Positions 35,598 through 44,381 of a stretch of 64,000 nt of DNA are shown one piece after another. The notes below the pieces were generated by a model, which had not been told where the DNA came from, did not search any database, and was given only the letters and a program-made list of their open reading frames with translations. The DNA lies in assembly GCA_023386955.1 (NCBI GenBank), contig JAEWIS010000031.1, positions 1 through 64,000 on the forward strand, written 5' to 3'. Numbering within the stretch: the first letter of the stretch is position 1; each line of letters starts with the position of its first letter. This DNA is from Bacillota bacterium (lineage in GTDB: Bacteria > Bacillota > Bacilli > Paenibacillales > NBRC-103111). The position numbers were made by a program, and so were the translations under genes.

Positions 35598-36158
35598 ATG
35601 AATAAGTTATCCTACGGCCTCCTCAGCCTCATTGCTGTGGAGCCTTGTACGGGATACGATCTCACCCAGCGGATCCAGCTGTTTTGGAACGCCAACCACA
35701 GCCAGATTTATCCGCTGCTGGCCCAACTGGAGGAAAAGGGTCTTGTCCGCTTCACCCTGGTCCCCCAAACCGATAAGCCGGACAAAAAAGTGTATACCAT
35801 CACTCCGCAAGGGAAGGATGCCGTACGGCAGTGGATTACCGAACCTACGGACAACCCGGTGGTGCGTGATGAATTTGCGTTGAAAATCTTCAGCCTGTTC
35901 CTCGTGGATAAACCAGCCGTCCGCAATCTGCTGGAGGAAAAAATGCGTCTCCTCGACGAGAGGCTTGCCAGGCTGCATAAGCGGCTTCAGCAGTTGGCGG
36001 AGCGCCGGGAACCGGGCACTGAGCTTTATGACCTGGCCTCCCCCATGTTCGGAGCGCAAATTCTTATTGAGAAATCCATCGCCACCAAACACGCGGAGCG
36101 GGAATGGTGCTTGAGCATCCTCCGGAAGCTGGAGGAGCCGGAACAGGCGGCGTTATAA
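35598..36158 (+). CDS. PadR-family transcriptional regulator
   Basis: A 186-residue regulator. The N-terminal winged helix opens NKLSYGLLSLIAVEPCTGYDLTQRI and contains HSQIYPLLAQLEEKGLVRF, the PadR recognition region, followed by the wing KKVYTITPQGKDAVRQWI. The C-terminal helices (about 110-185) dimerise, in the longer PadR subfamily 2 style. The ATG at 35598 follows GGGAGG by 5 nt; a longer frame from 35568 is rejected. It lies divergent to a multidrug exporter, with matching operators in both promoters. Confidence 0.93.
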   Translation: MNKLSYGLLSLIAVEPCTGYDLTQRIQLFWNANHSQIYPLLAQLEEKGLVRFTLVPQTDKPDKKVYTITPQGKDAVRQWITEPTDNPVVRDEFALKIFSLFLVDKPAVRNLLEEKMRLLDERLARLHKRLQQLAERREPGTELYDLASPMFGAQILIEKSIATKHAEREWCLSILRKLEEPEQAAL

Positions 36159-36253
36159 GCAGCGTTTTATCCCTTAATGCGCGGCACAGCCGGTTCTGCC
36201 ATGAACGAAAACCTGAGCCGCGATCCGCAAGCTCCCACTTTTCTAATACAAAC

Positions 36254-36289
36254 AAGACCCGCCGGGAATCACACACACCGGCGGGTCTT
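36254..36289. terminator. Bidirectional terminator between PadR and DUF1836 genes
   Basis: AAGACCCGCCGG pairs with CCGGCGGGTCTT around a 12-base loop, with TATTT after it on the plus strand. It serves two convergent genes. Confidence 0.8.
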
Positions 36290-36314
36290 ATTTACTTGCG
36301 GGGCCTACTCTCCC

Positions 36315-37091
36315 CTACAGATTCTGCAAAAACATGGAGGCCTGGAAATAACGCTTGGCCAAGCTTTGGAAATATGCCGTCTGTACGGACAGCATGGCAA
36401 TAACCATACAGTTGCGGACCGCTTCCCGCTCCTGCGGGGAGAGCTCCGGCAGGGACGCCGCGAAATCATCAGCTTTCTTTTTGACCAGAGCCTCCATTAA
36501 GTGGTCATGCTTGAAGTCCCGTCCCGGCGATCCCGGCAGGTCCAGCACCTGGTCGTTGTTGGGGTCAAGCTCCTCGAACAAGCCCGAATACGCAGCGTAG
36601 AAATCCACCGGGTGAATGAGGTCGTCAGCATCACTGTCGCAATGGCGGAAGACCCGCAGAAGCAGCTTCCGGATAGACTCCAGATCCAGTGCCGCCCGCA
36701 GGTCTTCAATAATGAAGAGAATCGCAGCTTGCTGGAAGGAATATTTTTTGCCCAAGCGGGGTGACCCGATAATTTCCTTCAGGTCCCGTTTCACCCAGTT
36801 CTGAACAGCAGTGACGGCAAAATGGTTGTATTCGATCTGCCCCCCTAGGGCCACAATATCACTAAGCGACAACCCTGCCTCCTGGGCCGGGTTGATCTCC
36901 ATCACCTTGGCCAGAATCGGCGAGATGGACGCGCCCACATATGCATCAAAAGAGCGGCTCTCGCCGGGCTGCTCCCGCCGTGACTTGAGCCATATCTCCC
37001 TGAGGATGGCTTTTGGGGATTTCCCGGGCTGTCCGGTGAGGCTGATGAGCAGCTGGGACATGTCTTTGCGGGTCAATTGAAAGGTTTCCAT
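36315..37091 (-). CDS. DUF1836 protein, putative DNA-binding regulator
   Basis: A 258-residue cytosolic protein. The central part (about 80-170) has the DUF1836 pattern: LSLSDIVALGG, then HFAVTAVQNWVKRDLKE and GKKYSFQQAAILFIIEDLR. This resembles the winged helix of MerR-like regulators, with a helix-turn-helix followed by a wing. The ATG at 37091 follows GGAGGGG; earlier ATGs lack a ribosome site. The N-terminal 60 residues and acidic C-terminal half are specific to this version. It is divergent from a CorC-like gene, and both promoters hold the same palindrome, so it may regulate itself and that neighbour. Confidence 0.8.
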   Translation of the reverse strand: METFQLTRKDMSQLLISLTGQPGKSPKAILREIWLKSRREQPGESRSFDAYVGASISPILAKVMEINPAQEAGLSLSDIVALGGQIEYNHFAVTAVQNWVKRDLKEIIGSPRLGKKYSFQQAAILFIIEDLRAALDLESIRKLLLRVFRHCDSDADDLIHPVDFYAAYSGLFEELDPNNDQVLDLPGSPGRDFKHDHLMEALVKKKADDFAASLPELSPQEREAVRNCMVIAMLSVQTAYFQSLAKRYFQASMFLQNL

Positions 37092-37116
37092 CAGAATCCC
37101 CTCCATTTCCATTTCA

Positions 37117-37130
37117 AGTTCATATGAACT
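37117..37130. promoter_or_regulatory. Palindrome at the DUF1836 promoter start site
   Basis: AGTTCATATGAACT is a perfect 14-bp palindrome at the predicted transcription start of the DUF1836 gene. With its flank it matches the sequence at 37283-37302 in 17 of 20 positions. Confidence 0.65.
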
Positions 37131-37131
37131 C

Positions 37132-37160
37132 ATAATACGACGGAGTCCGTGAATTGTAAA
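37132..37160 (-). promoter_or_regulatory. Promoter of the DUF1836 gene
   Basis: On the minus strand TTTACA and TATTAT are separated by 17 bp. The palindrome at 37117-37130 begins one base after the -10. Confidence 0.65.
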
Positions 37161-37282
37161 GAACGGGGGTGAGGCTTTGCCTGGTCTGCCCTGACCTGCC
37201 CTAACCGGGGCTATTCTGCCGGATTTGGGTCGTTCCGGGGGATTTCGGACATTGAGCCGACGTTACATTTCCTGATAATATA

Positions 37283-37302
37283 GGTTCATAAGAACTTATA
37301 AT
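37283..37302 (+). promoter_or_regulatory. Second palindrome and -10 in front of the CorC-like gene
   Basis: GGTTCATAAGAACTTATAAT includes GTTC...GAAC arms and the -10 hexamer TATAAT (37297-37302). It matches the DUF1836 promoter palindrome and flank in 17 of 20 bases. A third half site AAGTTCAT lies just downstream. Confidence 0.6.
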
Positions 37303-37361
37303 GTGTAAGTTCATGATATAAATTCATTTTTATATCAAATCCATCAGATGGGAGTTTGTCC

Positions 37362-38648
37362 ATGATCGTCCTAAATCTTCTTGCAGTCGCATTCCTGATT
37401 CTCGCCACAGCCTTTTTTGTGGGAACGGAATTCGCCGTAATCCGGCTGCGCGCCAGCCGGGTTGACCAATTGGTGATGGAGGGCAAGAAAAACGCCCTTG
37501 CCGTCAAACAAATCACCTCCAACTTGGATGGTTATCTGTCCGCCTGCCAATTGGGTATTACCATCACCGCCCTGATTCTGGGTTGGTTGGGCGAGCCTAC
37601 CGTAGAAAAAATTCTTCATCCCGTATTTGAGCGTTATGAATTCCTCCATGACATAAGCGGAATCCTCTCCATCGTCATCGCCTTTGTTTTCATTACCTTC
37701 CTGCATGTAGTACTGGGGGAGCTGGCGCCTAAGACCCTGGCCATCCACAAAGCGGAAGCCATCAGCTTCCTGGTGGCGAAGCCCATTATTTTCTTCTATA
37801 AAGCCATGTACCCGTTTATCTGGGCCTTGAACGGCTCTGCCAACTGGATCGTGCATCTTTTCGGCATGAAGCCGGCCAAGGAGCATGAAGAAGCCCACTC
37901 TGAGGAAGAGTTGCGCCTGATCCTGGCGGATAGCTACGAAAGCGGCAAGATCAACCAAGCGGAATACGGCTATGTAACCCGCATTTTCAACTTTGACGAG
38001 CTGCTGGCCCGGGAGATTATGGTGCCGCGGACGGACATGGTCTGCATCGATCTGGATGTGGAGCGGAAGTTCAACCTGCGGGTTATGAAAAAGGAGCAGT
38101 ACACCCGTATCCCCGTGATGGCGGGGGACAAGGACCATATCCTCGGCTTTATTAATACCAAGCAATTGTTCATGCAGCTGAGCGATGACCCTAACCTGGA
38201 TATCTCGACTCTGGTGCAGCCGGTGCTGTCCGTCTCTGAATCCATTCCGATCAAGAGTCTGATTCAACGGATGCAGCAGCAGCAAATTCACATGGCTATT
38301 CTGGTGGACGAATACGGCGGAACCTCCGGTCTGATTACGATCGAAGATATCCTTGAGGAGATTGTCGGGGAGATCCGGGATGAATTCGACGCCGAGGAAA
38401 AAGCGGACATCACCCGTATCGGTGAGCAGCACTATGTGGTGGATGGCAAGCTGAGCCTAGACCGGGTAAATGATCTGCTGAACACCCACCTGGAAAGCGA
38501 AGAGCTGGGTACCATCGGCGGCTGGCTGTACACCAACCAGCCCACCATCAAGAAGGGCGGCGAATGGATGTATAACGGCATTAAATTTACCATTCGCGAA
38601 ATGGACCGCCACCGCATCCGCCGCGTGGAGATTCTCAAAGTTCATTAA
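37362..38648 (+). CDS. CNNM/CorC-family transporter (hemolysin-like, CBS domains)
   Basis: A 428-residue membrane protein. The CNNM (DUF21) domain (about 1-190) has four helices with motifs GTEFAVIRLRASRV and VFITFLHVVLGELAPKTLA. Two CBS domains follow (about 205-335; REIMVPRTDM and VDEYGGTSGLITIEDI), and a CorC_HlyC domain forms the C-terminal 75 residues. Relatives export magnesium or related cations, with ATP or Mg binding at the CBS pair. The ATG at 37362 follows GGGAG; the TTG at 37356 is rejected. A terminator follows. Control by the neighbouring DUF1836 protein is proposed from the shared palindrome. Confidence 0.92.
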   Translation: MIVLNLLAVAFLILATAFFVGTEFAVIRLRASRVDQLVMEGKKNALAVKQITSNLDGYLSACQLGITITALILGWLGEPTVEKILHPVFERYEFLHDISGILSIVIAFVFITFLHVVLGELAPKTLAIHKAEAISFLVAKPIIFFYKAMYPFIWALNGSANWIVHLFGMKPAKEHEEAHSEEELRLILADSYESGKINQAEYGYVTRIFNFDELLAREIMVPRTDMVCIDLDVERKFNLRVMKKEQYTRIPVMAGDKDHILGFINTKQLFMQLSDDPNLDISTLVQPVLSVSESIPIKSLIQRMQQQQIHMAILVDEYGGTSGLITIEDILEEIVGEIRDEFDAEEKADITRIGEQHYVVDGKLSLDRVNDLLNTHLESEELGTIGGWLYTNQPTIKKGGEWMYNGIKFTIREMDRHRIRRVEILKVH

Positions 38649-38665
38649 TGATTGGGACAGCAAAA

Positions 38666-38700
38666 CAAACAGCCTCGGGCATTTAGCCTGAGGCTGTTTG
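38666..38700. terminator. Bidirectional terminator
   Basis: CAAACAGCCTCGGGC pairs with GCCTGAGGCTGTTTG around an ATTTA loop. It lies between the convergent CorC-like and DUF554 genes. Confidence 0.85.
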
Positions 38701-38719
38701 CTTATGTATGGTGCAGCGG

Positions 38720-39424
38720 TCAACTGAAATATGAAATGAGCGGCACCAACAGGGCAGCTATTACAACGGAGGGCAGCAAATTGGCCACATTGATTTTTTT
38801 GATTTCCAATATGTTCAGGCCTATGCCGATGATCAGAATGCCGCCGACGGAGGTTACCTCCGCGGTAATGGCGTCCAGCATCCCCGGGCTGATAAACGAC
38901 GTAATCAGCGTGGCCGACAGAGCGATAGCCCCTTGGTACACAAGAACCGGAAGCGAGGAGAACAGCACCCCAACCCCCAGGGTGGAGGCAAAAATAATCG
39001 CCGAAAATCCGTCCAGCATGGATTTGGTGTACAGCATGTCATGATTCAGACGGACACCGCTGTCGATGGATCCGAGAATAGCCATGGCTCCCACACAGTA
39101 AATCAGCGTCGTGGTTACGAATCCCACCGCCACCTTCCCCTTGGCCCGGCTTCCTACCAAACGCTCCAGCTGGCCACCCAGCTTTTCCAACCCCCGCTCC
39201 ACCTGCAGCAGCTCGCCCAGCACACCTCCGATCACCAGACTTCCGATGACAATCAGCAGATTGCTGGTTTTAAACGCCATCATCAGCCCCTGCACGGAAA
39301 CCGCCAGACCCAGCCCCTGCATAACCGTAGACTTGATGCCTTGGGACAGCCTTGGCAGCGCCAGCCCCAGAATGCCTCCCAGAATAATTGCAAACGTATT
39401 GACCAATGTGCCCCACAGTACCAT
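38720..39424 (-). CDS. DUF554 (YdfK-like) membrane protein
   Basis: A 234-residue protein with six or seven membrane helices. The family opening GTLVNTFAIILGGILGLAL is clear, as are LGELLQVERGLEKLG and the small-residue-rich second half (SIDSGVRLNHDMLYTKSMLDGFSAIIFASTLG). Members are widespread in Gram-positive bacteria and have no assigned transport substrate. The ATG at 39424 is the only reasonable start. It stands alone. Confidence 0.9.
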   Translation of the reverse strand: MVLWGTLVNTFAIILGGILGLALPRLSQGIKSTVMQGLGLAVSVQGLMMAFKTSNLLIVIGSLVIGGVLGELLQVERGLEKLGGQLERLVGSRAKGKVAVGFVTTTLIYCVGAMAILGSIDSGVRLNHDMLYTKSMLDGFSAIIFASTLGVGVLFSSLPVLVYQGAIALSATLITSFISPGMLDAITAEVTSVGGILIIGIGLNILEIKKINVANLLPSVVIAALLVPLISYFS

Positions 39425-39622
39425 AACCGCTCTCCAACCCTCTCCCGCTTCCGACTGCGTCTGTAATGTTCAACTGTATAATGCATTCATTATAACCGGG
39501 CGGTCAAGCCCTGGGAACCTACACAATAACTTAACGTGGCGCATATCCCGGCTTTACGAAGCCTTGCTACGATAAATTCCAGTAAAGCTGCATTTCCACC
39601 CCGTGCGAAAGGTGTGAGATGA

Positions 39623-40393
39623 ATGACAGAACAGACGAATGCCGCCTTGAGCCTCCGGCGTCTTACAGCAGGTCCGGCCCGGACGGATGATGATGTGGAA
39701 GGAGCACTGCGCCTGCGTTACCAGGTGTTCGCCGAGGAAGAAAAGAACCTGCGTCTGTACAATCCGGAAGGCCTGGAAACGGACCGGTATGACGAATATT
39801 GCGATCATCTGGTGGTGAAGGATGAGGACTCCGGACAGGTGGTGGGCACCTACCGGCTGCTGCCCGGCCCAAGGGCGGCTTTGCATGGGGGGTTTTATTC
39901 GGAGAGCGAGTTCGATCTGGCCGGCTACCGCCCTTGGATGCGGGAAACCCTTGAGCTGGGACGCAGCTGCGTCCACCCGGACTACCGCAGCGGCAGAGCC
40001 ATCCGCCTGCTGTGGGAGGAGATTCTTCACTATGCCGACAATGGTGGTTTTTCCCGTCTGGTGGGATGCGCCAGTGTCCATTCCCGTACCCGTGACGAAA
40101 TGCTGGAGACCTATTCGCTGCTGCGCAAAAGAGGTGTCATTACCGCCCGTTACGGCATCAGGCCGCTGGACACGCATACGATCCCTGATCTGGCACCGGT
40201 GGAATTAACCGCTTCTGAGGAGGAGCTGTTCCGGCGGCTGCCGCCCCTGGTTAAGGGCTATCAGTGGCTCGGTGCGGAAATCGGGGGCGAGCCTGCCTAC
40301 GATGCCCTGTTCGACACCGTGGACTACTTTGTGATTCTGGAGAAGGCCCGCATCTCCCGCCGTTATCTCCGCCTGCTCCAAGGAGGCGTTTAG
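39623..40393 (+). CDS. OlsB-like GNAT N-acyltransferase
   Basis: A 256-residue acyltransferase of the ornithine-lipid/autoinducer-synthase branch of GNAT folds. The region ALRLRYQVFAEEE (about 28-40) and DEYCDHLVVKD, then VVGTYRLLPG and ETLELGRSCVHPDYRSG (about 112-128) follow the OlsB pattern. OlsB joins a 3-hydroxyacyl chain from ACP to the amine of ornithine. Here it is coupled to an LpxL-like acyltransferase (gap 3 bp), as OlsB is to OlsA. That arrangement suggests synthesis of an acylated amino-acid lipid in the membrane; the amino acid is not known. Confidence 0.85.
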   Translation: MTEQTNAALSLRRLTAGPARTDDDVEGALRLRYQVFAEEEKNLRLYNPEGLETDRYDEYCDHLVVKDEDSGQVVGTYRLLPGPRAALHGGFYSESEFDLAGYRPWMRETLELGRSCVHPDYRSGRAIRLLWEEILHYADNGGFSRLVGCASVHSRTRDEMLETYSLLRKRGVITARYGIRPLDTHTIPDLAPVELTASEEELFRRLPPLVKGYQWLGAEIGGEPAYDALFDTVDYFVILEKARISRRYLRLLQGGV

Positions 40394-40396
40394 CCC

Positions 40397-41323
40397 ATGT
40401 ACCAAACCATCGCTCTGCTGACCCGGCTGCAGCAGGCGCAAGGCCGCGGACCTGTGCTGCTCCGCAGGGTACTGGGCAAACCGGCGCCGCTGCTGCTGCC
40501 AGGGGCTGCGTTGGCTCTGCAGACCCTTCTGCGCGGGCAAACCGCGATGATCCGCCGCAATATGGCGGAGCTGCTCCCCGCAGGAGGGCGCACCGCTGCG
40601 GAGCAACAGGCTTACATTAACACCTGCGTAAGCGGGTTTTACCGGCATGCCGCCCGCACTCTGTACGAATTGCTTGCAGCGGAGACACTGCTGCCCTCCG
40701 GCCGGACGGACATCCGGCTGGAGGGCGAACACCATCTGGCCGAAGCCTTGAAGCAGGGCAAGGGGGCTATCCTATACGCGCCTCATACCGGAAATTTCTT
40801 TTACGGCTATTGGCATCTGTCGAGAACCTATCCCAGTTTAACCGTCGCCACCGCCTCCGACCCGGAGCTTGCCCCCTTATACCGGAGCTTCCAGCGGCTG
40901 GGCTGTCCCGGGTTAGATTATGATAAAACCCCGCCCCTGCAGCTGGTCCGGAAGCTCAGGCACCATTTGGAGGGCGGAGGTGTTCTTCTGCTCCTTGGGG
41001 ATTTCTACCGGCCGGGGTTTCCCCGAGCCCGCCTGTTGGGCCGAGCCACCCGCCTGCCCGCCGGAGCCGCCAAATTGGGGTTGGAGCTGGGCACGCCGGT
41101 GCTGCCGGCCCGCTGTGTCCGGGAGGCTGACCATACCCACCGTTTGGTTATGGAGGAGCCGGTGCTGCTCAGGGAGCGCTTCGGGCCAGGGGAGCAGGCA
41201 GACGCTGCGGCCTTCCTGAATCTGCTTCTGGAACAACAGCTGCTCAAGAACCCGGAGCAGTGGTTTTATTGGTTCAACGCCCACGAGCGGTTTGCCGGGG
41301 GTTCCCGGCGGGAAGGAGAATAA
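40397..41323 (+). CDS. LpxL/LABLAT-type acyltransferase
   Basis: A 308-residue membrane-associated acyltransferase resembling the lauroyl/myristoyl (LpxL) family. The active-site region reads APHTGNFFYGYW, with His130. Family members usually have H-x-G-N-W-E; here the acidic residue is replaced by Phe, so catalysis may differ. The later GVLLLLGDFYRPGF segment fits the acyl-donor site, and WFYWFNAHERF near the end matches the family C-terminus. GGAGG lies inside the preceding stop region. It most likely adds a second acyl chain to the product of the OlsB-like enzyme. Confidence 0.82.
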   Translation: MYQTIALLTRLQQAQGRGPVLLRRVLGKPAPLLLPGAALALQTLLRGQTAMIRRNMAELLPAGGRTAAEQQAYINTCVSGFYRHAARTLYELLAAETLLPSGRTDIRLEGEHHLAEALKQGKGAILYAPHTGNFFYGYWHLSRTYPSLTVATASDPELAPLYRSFQRLGCPGLDYDKTPPLQLVRKLRHHLEGGGVLLLLGDFYRPGFPRARLLGRATRLPAGAAKLGLELGTPVLPARCVREADHTHRLVMEEPVLLRERFGPGEQADAAAFLNLLLEQQLLKNPEQWFYWFNAHERFAGGSRREGE

Positions 41324-41326
41324 TTC

Positions 41327-42292
41327 ATGGATACAGCCAGCCATTTGCTGTTTGGCGCTACATTGGGTGGTCTCGCCTTTTTGCACCCGGAGGTCGCGGC
41401 CCAGCCCGGATTGGCCCAAGCAATGCTGCTTTGTACAGTGGTCGGGTCACACGCTCCCGATTTTGATACCATCGTCCGCCTGAAGAGCTACCGCCATTAT
41501 CTGCGCTATCACCGGGGTGTCACCCATTCCCTGCCTGCGCTTGGTATCTGGCCCGCCCTTATCGCCCTTCCGGCAGCCTGGGCCTTCGGAGTATTGGAAT
41601 CCTTCTGGCTGCTTTACCTGTGGACCTTCGGAGCCGTGGTGCTCCATGTGTTTCTGGATTGGCTTAATGTGTACGGGGTGCAATGCTTCCGGCCCTTAAA
41701 CCGCCGCTGGCACCATCTGGACATTCTGCCCCTCTTCGATCCGTTCCTGTTTACCCTGCATACGGCCGGACTGGCGGGCTGGCTGCTGGCAGGCTGGAGG
41801 GCAGCTATCGTCTTCCCCCTTGTGTACGCCGCCTCCTGCGTCTATGTGCTGCTTCGAATGCTGTACCAGCGGAGGCTTCTGCGGCGTATCCGGTCGGAGT
41901 ACGAGGCGGAAGCGGCAGCGGTTCAACTGGTCCCAGGTCTCATCTGGGGCTGGGGCCAGTTCCTGCTGGAGACGGAGCAGGAATACCGGACCGGCTCCCT
42001 GCTGCGGGGCCGCGGAGTTCTGGAGGGCGCCTACCCCAAGGGAAACGGCCATCCCGCCGTTGAGGCCACATTGGGCGGAGACAGCGTGCGGACCTTTCTG
42101 GGTTTTGCCGAGAAAGTGCATGTCAGCATCTCCGAAGGCCAGGATGGCTTCCTGGTGCAATGGCGGGACGTCCGGTTTTGGCATAACAGCAAGCTCCCCT
42201 TCGGGGTGGATGTGAAGCTGGACCCAGAGCTCCGGATCATGCGGGAGAGGCTTTATTGGAGCAAAAAGGCATGGGATCCCCCTTACGTGTAA
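41327..42292 (+). CDS. Membrane-bound metal-dependent hydrolase (YfhP/YdjM-like, DUF457)
   Basis: A 321-residue protein. The metal-dependent hydrolase fold is seen in the first 130 residues: MDTASHLLFGATLGG, VVGSHAPDFDTIVRL, YHRGVTHSLPALG and VLHVFLDWLNVYG, whose His/Asp ligands are typical. Four or so helices anchor it. A soluble C-terminal domain of about 140 residues follows, as in YfhP of Bacillus. It starts 3 bp after the acyltransferase stop with AAGGAG upstream, so it belongs to the same operon. Its substrate is unknown; the context suggests a lipid. Confidence 0.88.
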   Translation: MDTASHLLFGATLGGLAFLHPEVAAQPGLAQAMLLCTVVGSHAPDFDTIVRLKSYRHYLRYHRGVTHSLPALGIWPALIALPAAWAFGVLESFWLLYLWTFGAVVLHVFLDWLNVYGVQCFRPLNRRWHHLDILPLFDPFLFTLHTAGLAGWLLAGWRAAIVFPLVYAASCVYVLLRMLYQRRLLRRIRSEYEAEAAAVQLVPGLIWGWGQFLLETEQEYRTGSLLRGRGVLEGAYPKGNGHPAVEATLGGDSVRTFLGFAEKVHVSISEGQDGFLVQWRDVRFWHNSKLPFGVDVKLDPELRIMRERLYWSKKAWDPPYV

Positions 42293-42468
42293 GATGCGTC
42301 GGCCGCGGCGCACCTGGAAGCAGACTGCTGTATAGAAAGCCAGCCTCCAGCGGAAAATAACCGTGGAAGCGCCGGAGCTGTGTTTTGTGCTCGGGCTTCA
42401 GGAGCCGGTCCTGTCAGGGCCGGCTGCGCCGCACCGACGAATATGACGCGAAGCAGGAGGAATGTCCC

Positions 42469-42729
42469 TTGTCAGAGCAAAAGCGTATGGACCCCATGTC
42501 CGGGGAGCCGGTAGAGACGGACGGTGTGTATGAGAACGAATGGGGCCGGGAGGCGTACTTTAACCGCGGCGAGCTGTTCCCTGCGGACCCGCAGCTGGGC
42601 ACCTCCACCTGGAAGCTGGTAGGCCTGGCCCATGACACCCATACCGGCATCGCCGTGGACCCCCGCTTCCGGGAGGAGATCACATATCCCGACCGGTTCA
42701 AGGAGAAGGGCCACGATAAAGGGGATTGA
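42469..42729 (+). CDS. Small YjzC-like protein
   Basis: An 86-residue soluble protein. AGGAGG lies 8 nt before a TTG start (42469); no ATG fits as well. The pattern TDGVYENEWGR, RGELFPADPQLGTSTWKLVG loosely resembles the YjzC family of small Bacillus proteins, with a Gly-Val-Tyr and Phe-Pro-x-x spacing. It is followed 34 bp later by another tiny gene. Function unknown. It lies 176 bp after the YfhP-like gene and may belong to the same transcript. Confidence 0.68.
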   Translation: MSEQKRMDPMSGEPVETDGVYENEWGREAYFNRGELFPADPQLGTSTWKLVGLAHDTHTGIAVDPRFREEITYPDRFKEKGHDKGD

Positions 42730-42763
42730 TTCGGACACCATCTTCGAAAGGAGGATGTTCTCT

Positions 42764-42904
42764 ATGGCAAACGGCATTTATCCATCCAAACGGAAGCGTG
42801 AGGCCTCCGATCTCCAATCCAAGGCGGACCGCACCGGACAAGGCAAGGCCCGTGCCCGGGCAGCCCAATCCGAAACCGATCAACTGGATCTGAAAAAGCA
42901 CTAG
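42764..42904 (+). CDS. Tiny basic protein (46 residues)
   Basis: A 46-residue highly charged protein, MANGIYPSKRKREASDLQSK at its start and ending LDLKKH. A strong AAAGGAGG lies 9 nt before the ATG, and a terminator follows. It has no hydrophobic stretch and looks intrinsically disordered, like small acid-soluble or DNA-binding spore proteins, but no family signature is seen. The clear ribosome site is the main evidence for a real gene. Confidence 0.65.
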   Translation: MANGIYPSKRKREASDLQSKADRTGQGKARARAAQSETDQLDLKKH

Positions 42905-42988
42905 GGGCTGTCTTCTCACCGGTAGATGAGCGGAAACCAGACCCTAGTTCCGGCACTTTTCCCTACCCTTCCAGCACCCATGCAGCAC

Positions 42989-43026
42989 AAGGACAGGCTC
43001 AAGCAGCCTGTCCTTTTCTGTCTTTT
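42989..43026 (+). terminator. Intrinsic terminator after the small-gene pair
   Basis: AAGGACAGGCT pairs with AGCCTGTCCTT around a CAAGC-type loop and runs into a T-rich tract on the plus strand. Confidence 0.88.
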
Positions 43027-43073
43027 TCGCAAATTCGCCATGAACCCTCTTTTTCTGCGCGGCTATTCTATTG

Positions 43074-43079
43074 TATAAT
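43074..43079 (+). promoter_or_regulatory. -10 element of the xpt transcript
   Basis: TATAAT lies 30 bp before the riboswitch. A weak TTTTCT is 17 bp further upstream. Confidence 0.55.
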
Positions 43080-43106
43080 CGCAAATGTACCTGATCCTTT
43101 CATATG

Positions 43107-43945
<839 letters not shown>

Positions 43946-44021
43946 GCAGGGAGTGGGTGGGCAGTGAGCGGAAACCGGGAGAGAGTTGGCCCACAAACCG
44001 GTTTACGGGCCTGCCCCAAAT

Positions 44022-44208
44022 TGTAACGGCGGGCACAGCCGCTATTTGGCCCAAAGCCGGCCTTTGCCAATTCTAACGGCGGCCACAGCCGCTATTCGGA
44101 GGAAATGGCCGGGTTGGAGGCTATAAAAGCACAAATAAGGGCGCTCAGTTCCGTAAGAAACTGAAACGCCCTTTTTTAGCTGAAATAGCCACTCATGGTA
44201 CGGTTCCC
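44022..44208. repeat. Four-box intergenic element (copy 8)
   Basis: Forward boxes at 44022 and 44072 (TAACGGCGG type), reverse boxes at 44132 and 44182; spacing 50, 60 and 50 bp, 187 bp. A fifth lone reverse box sits at about 44316-44342. It fills the gap between the convergent xpt and glycosyltransferase genes (43946-44381). Confidence 0.9.
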
Positions 44209-44381
44209 GCCGCACCGTAGACCGATGAAATGTCAAAGAAGACCCTCAAACCGGCTATGCCGGTTTCGAGGCTTCCATAACATATCCGGCCTACGGCTCG
44301 GACCATGTTATTTCAGGGTAGCGGCTGTAGCTTCCGTTAGATTTCCCCGCCGCAGCTCGTTATCCAACCGAATCACACTGT

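Noticed and set aside
42385..42468. ATG-initiated extension of the small YjzC-like gene
   Set aside because: Its first 28 residues are Arg/Cys-rich and there is no ribosome site, whereas AGGAGG precedes the TTG at 42469.
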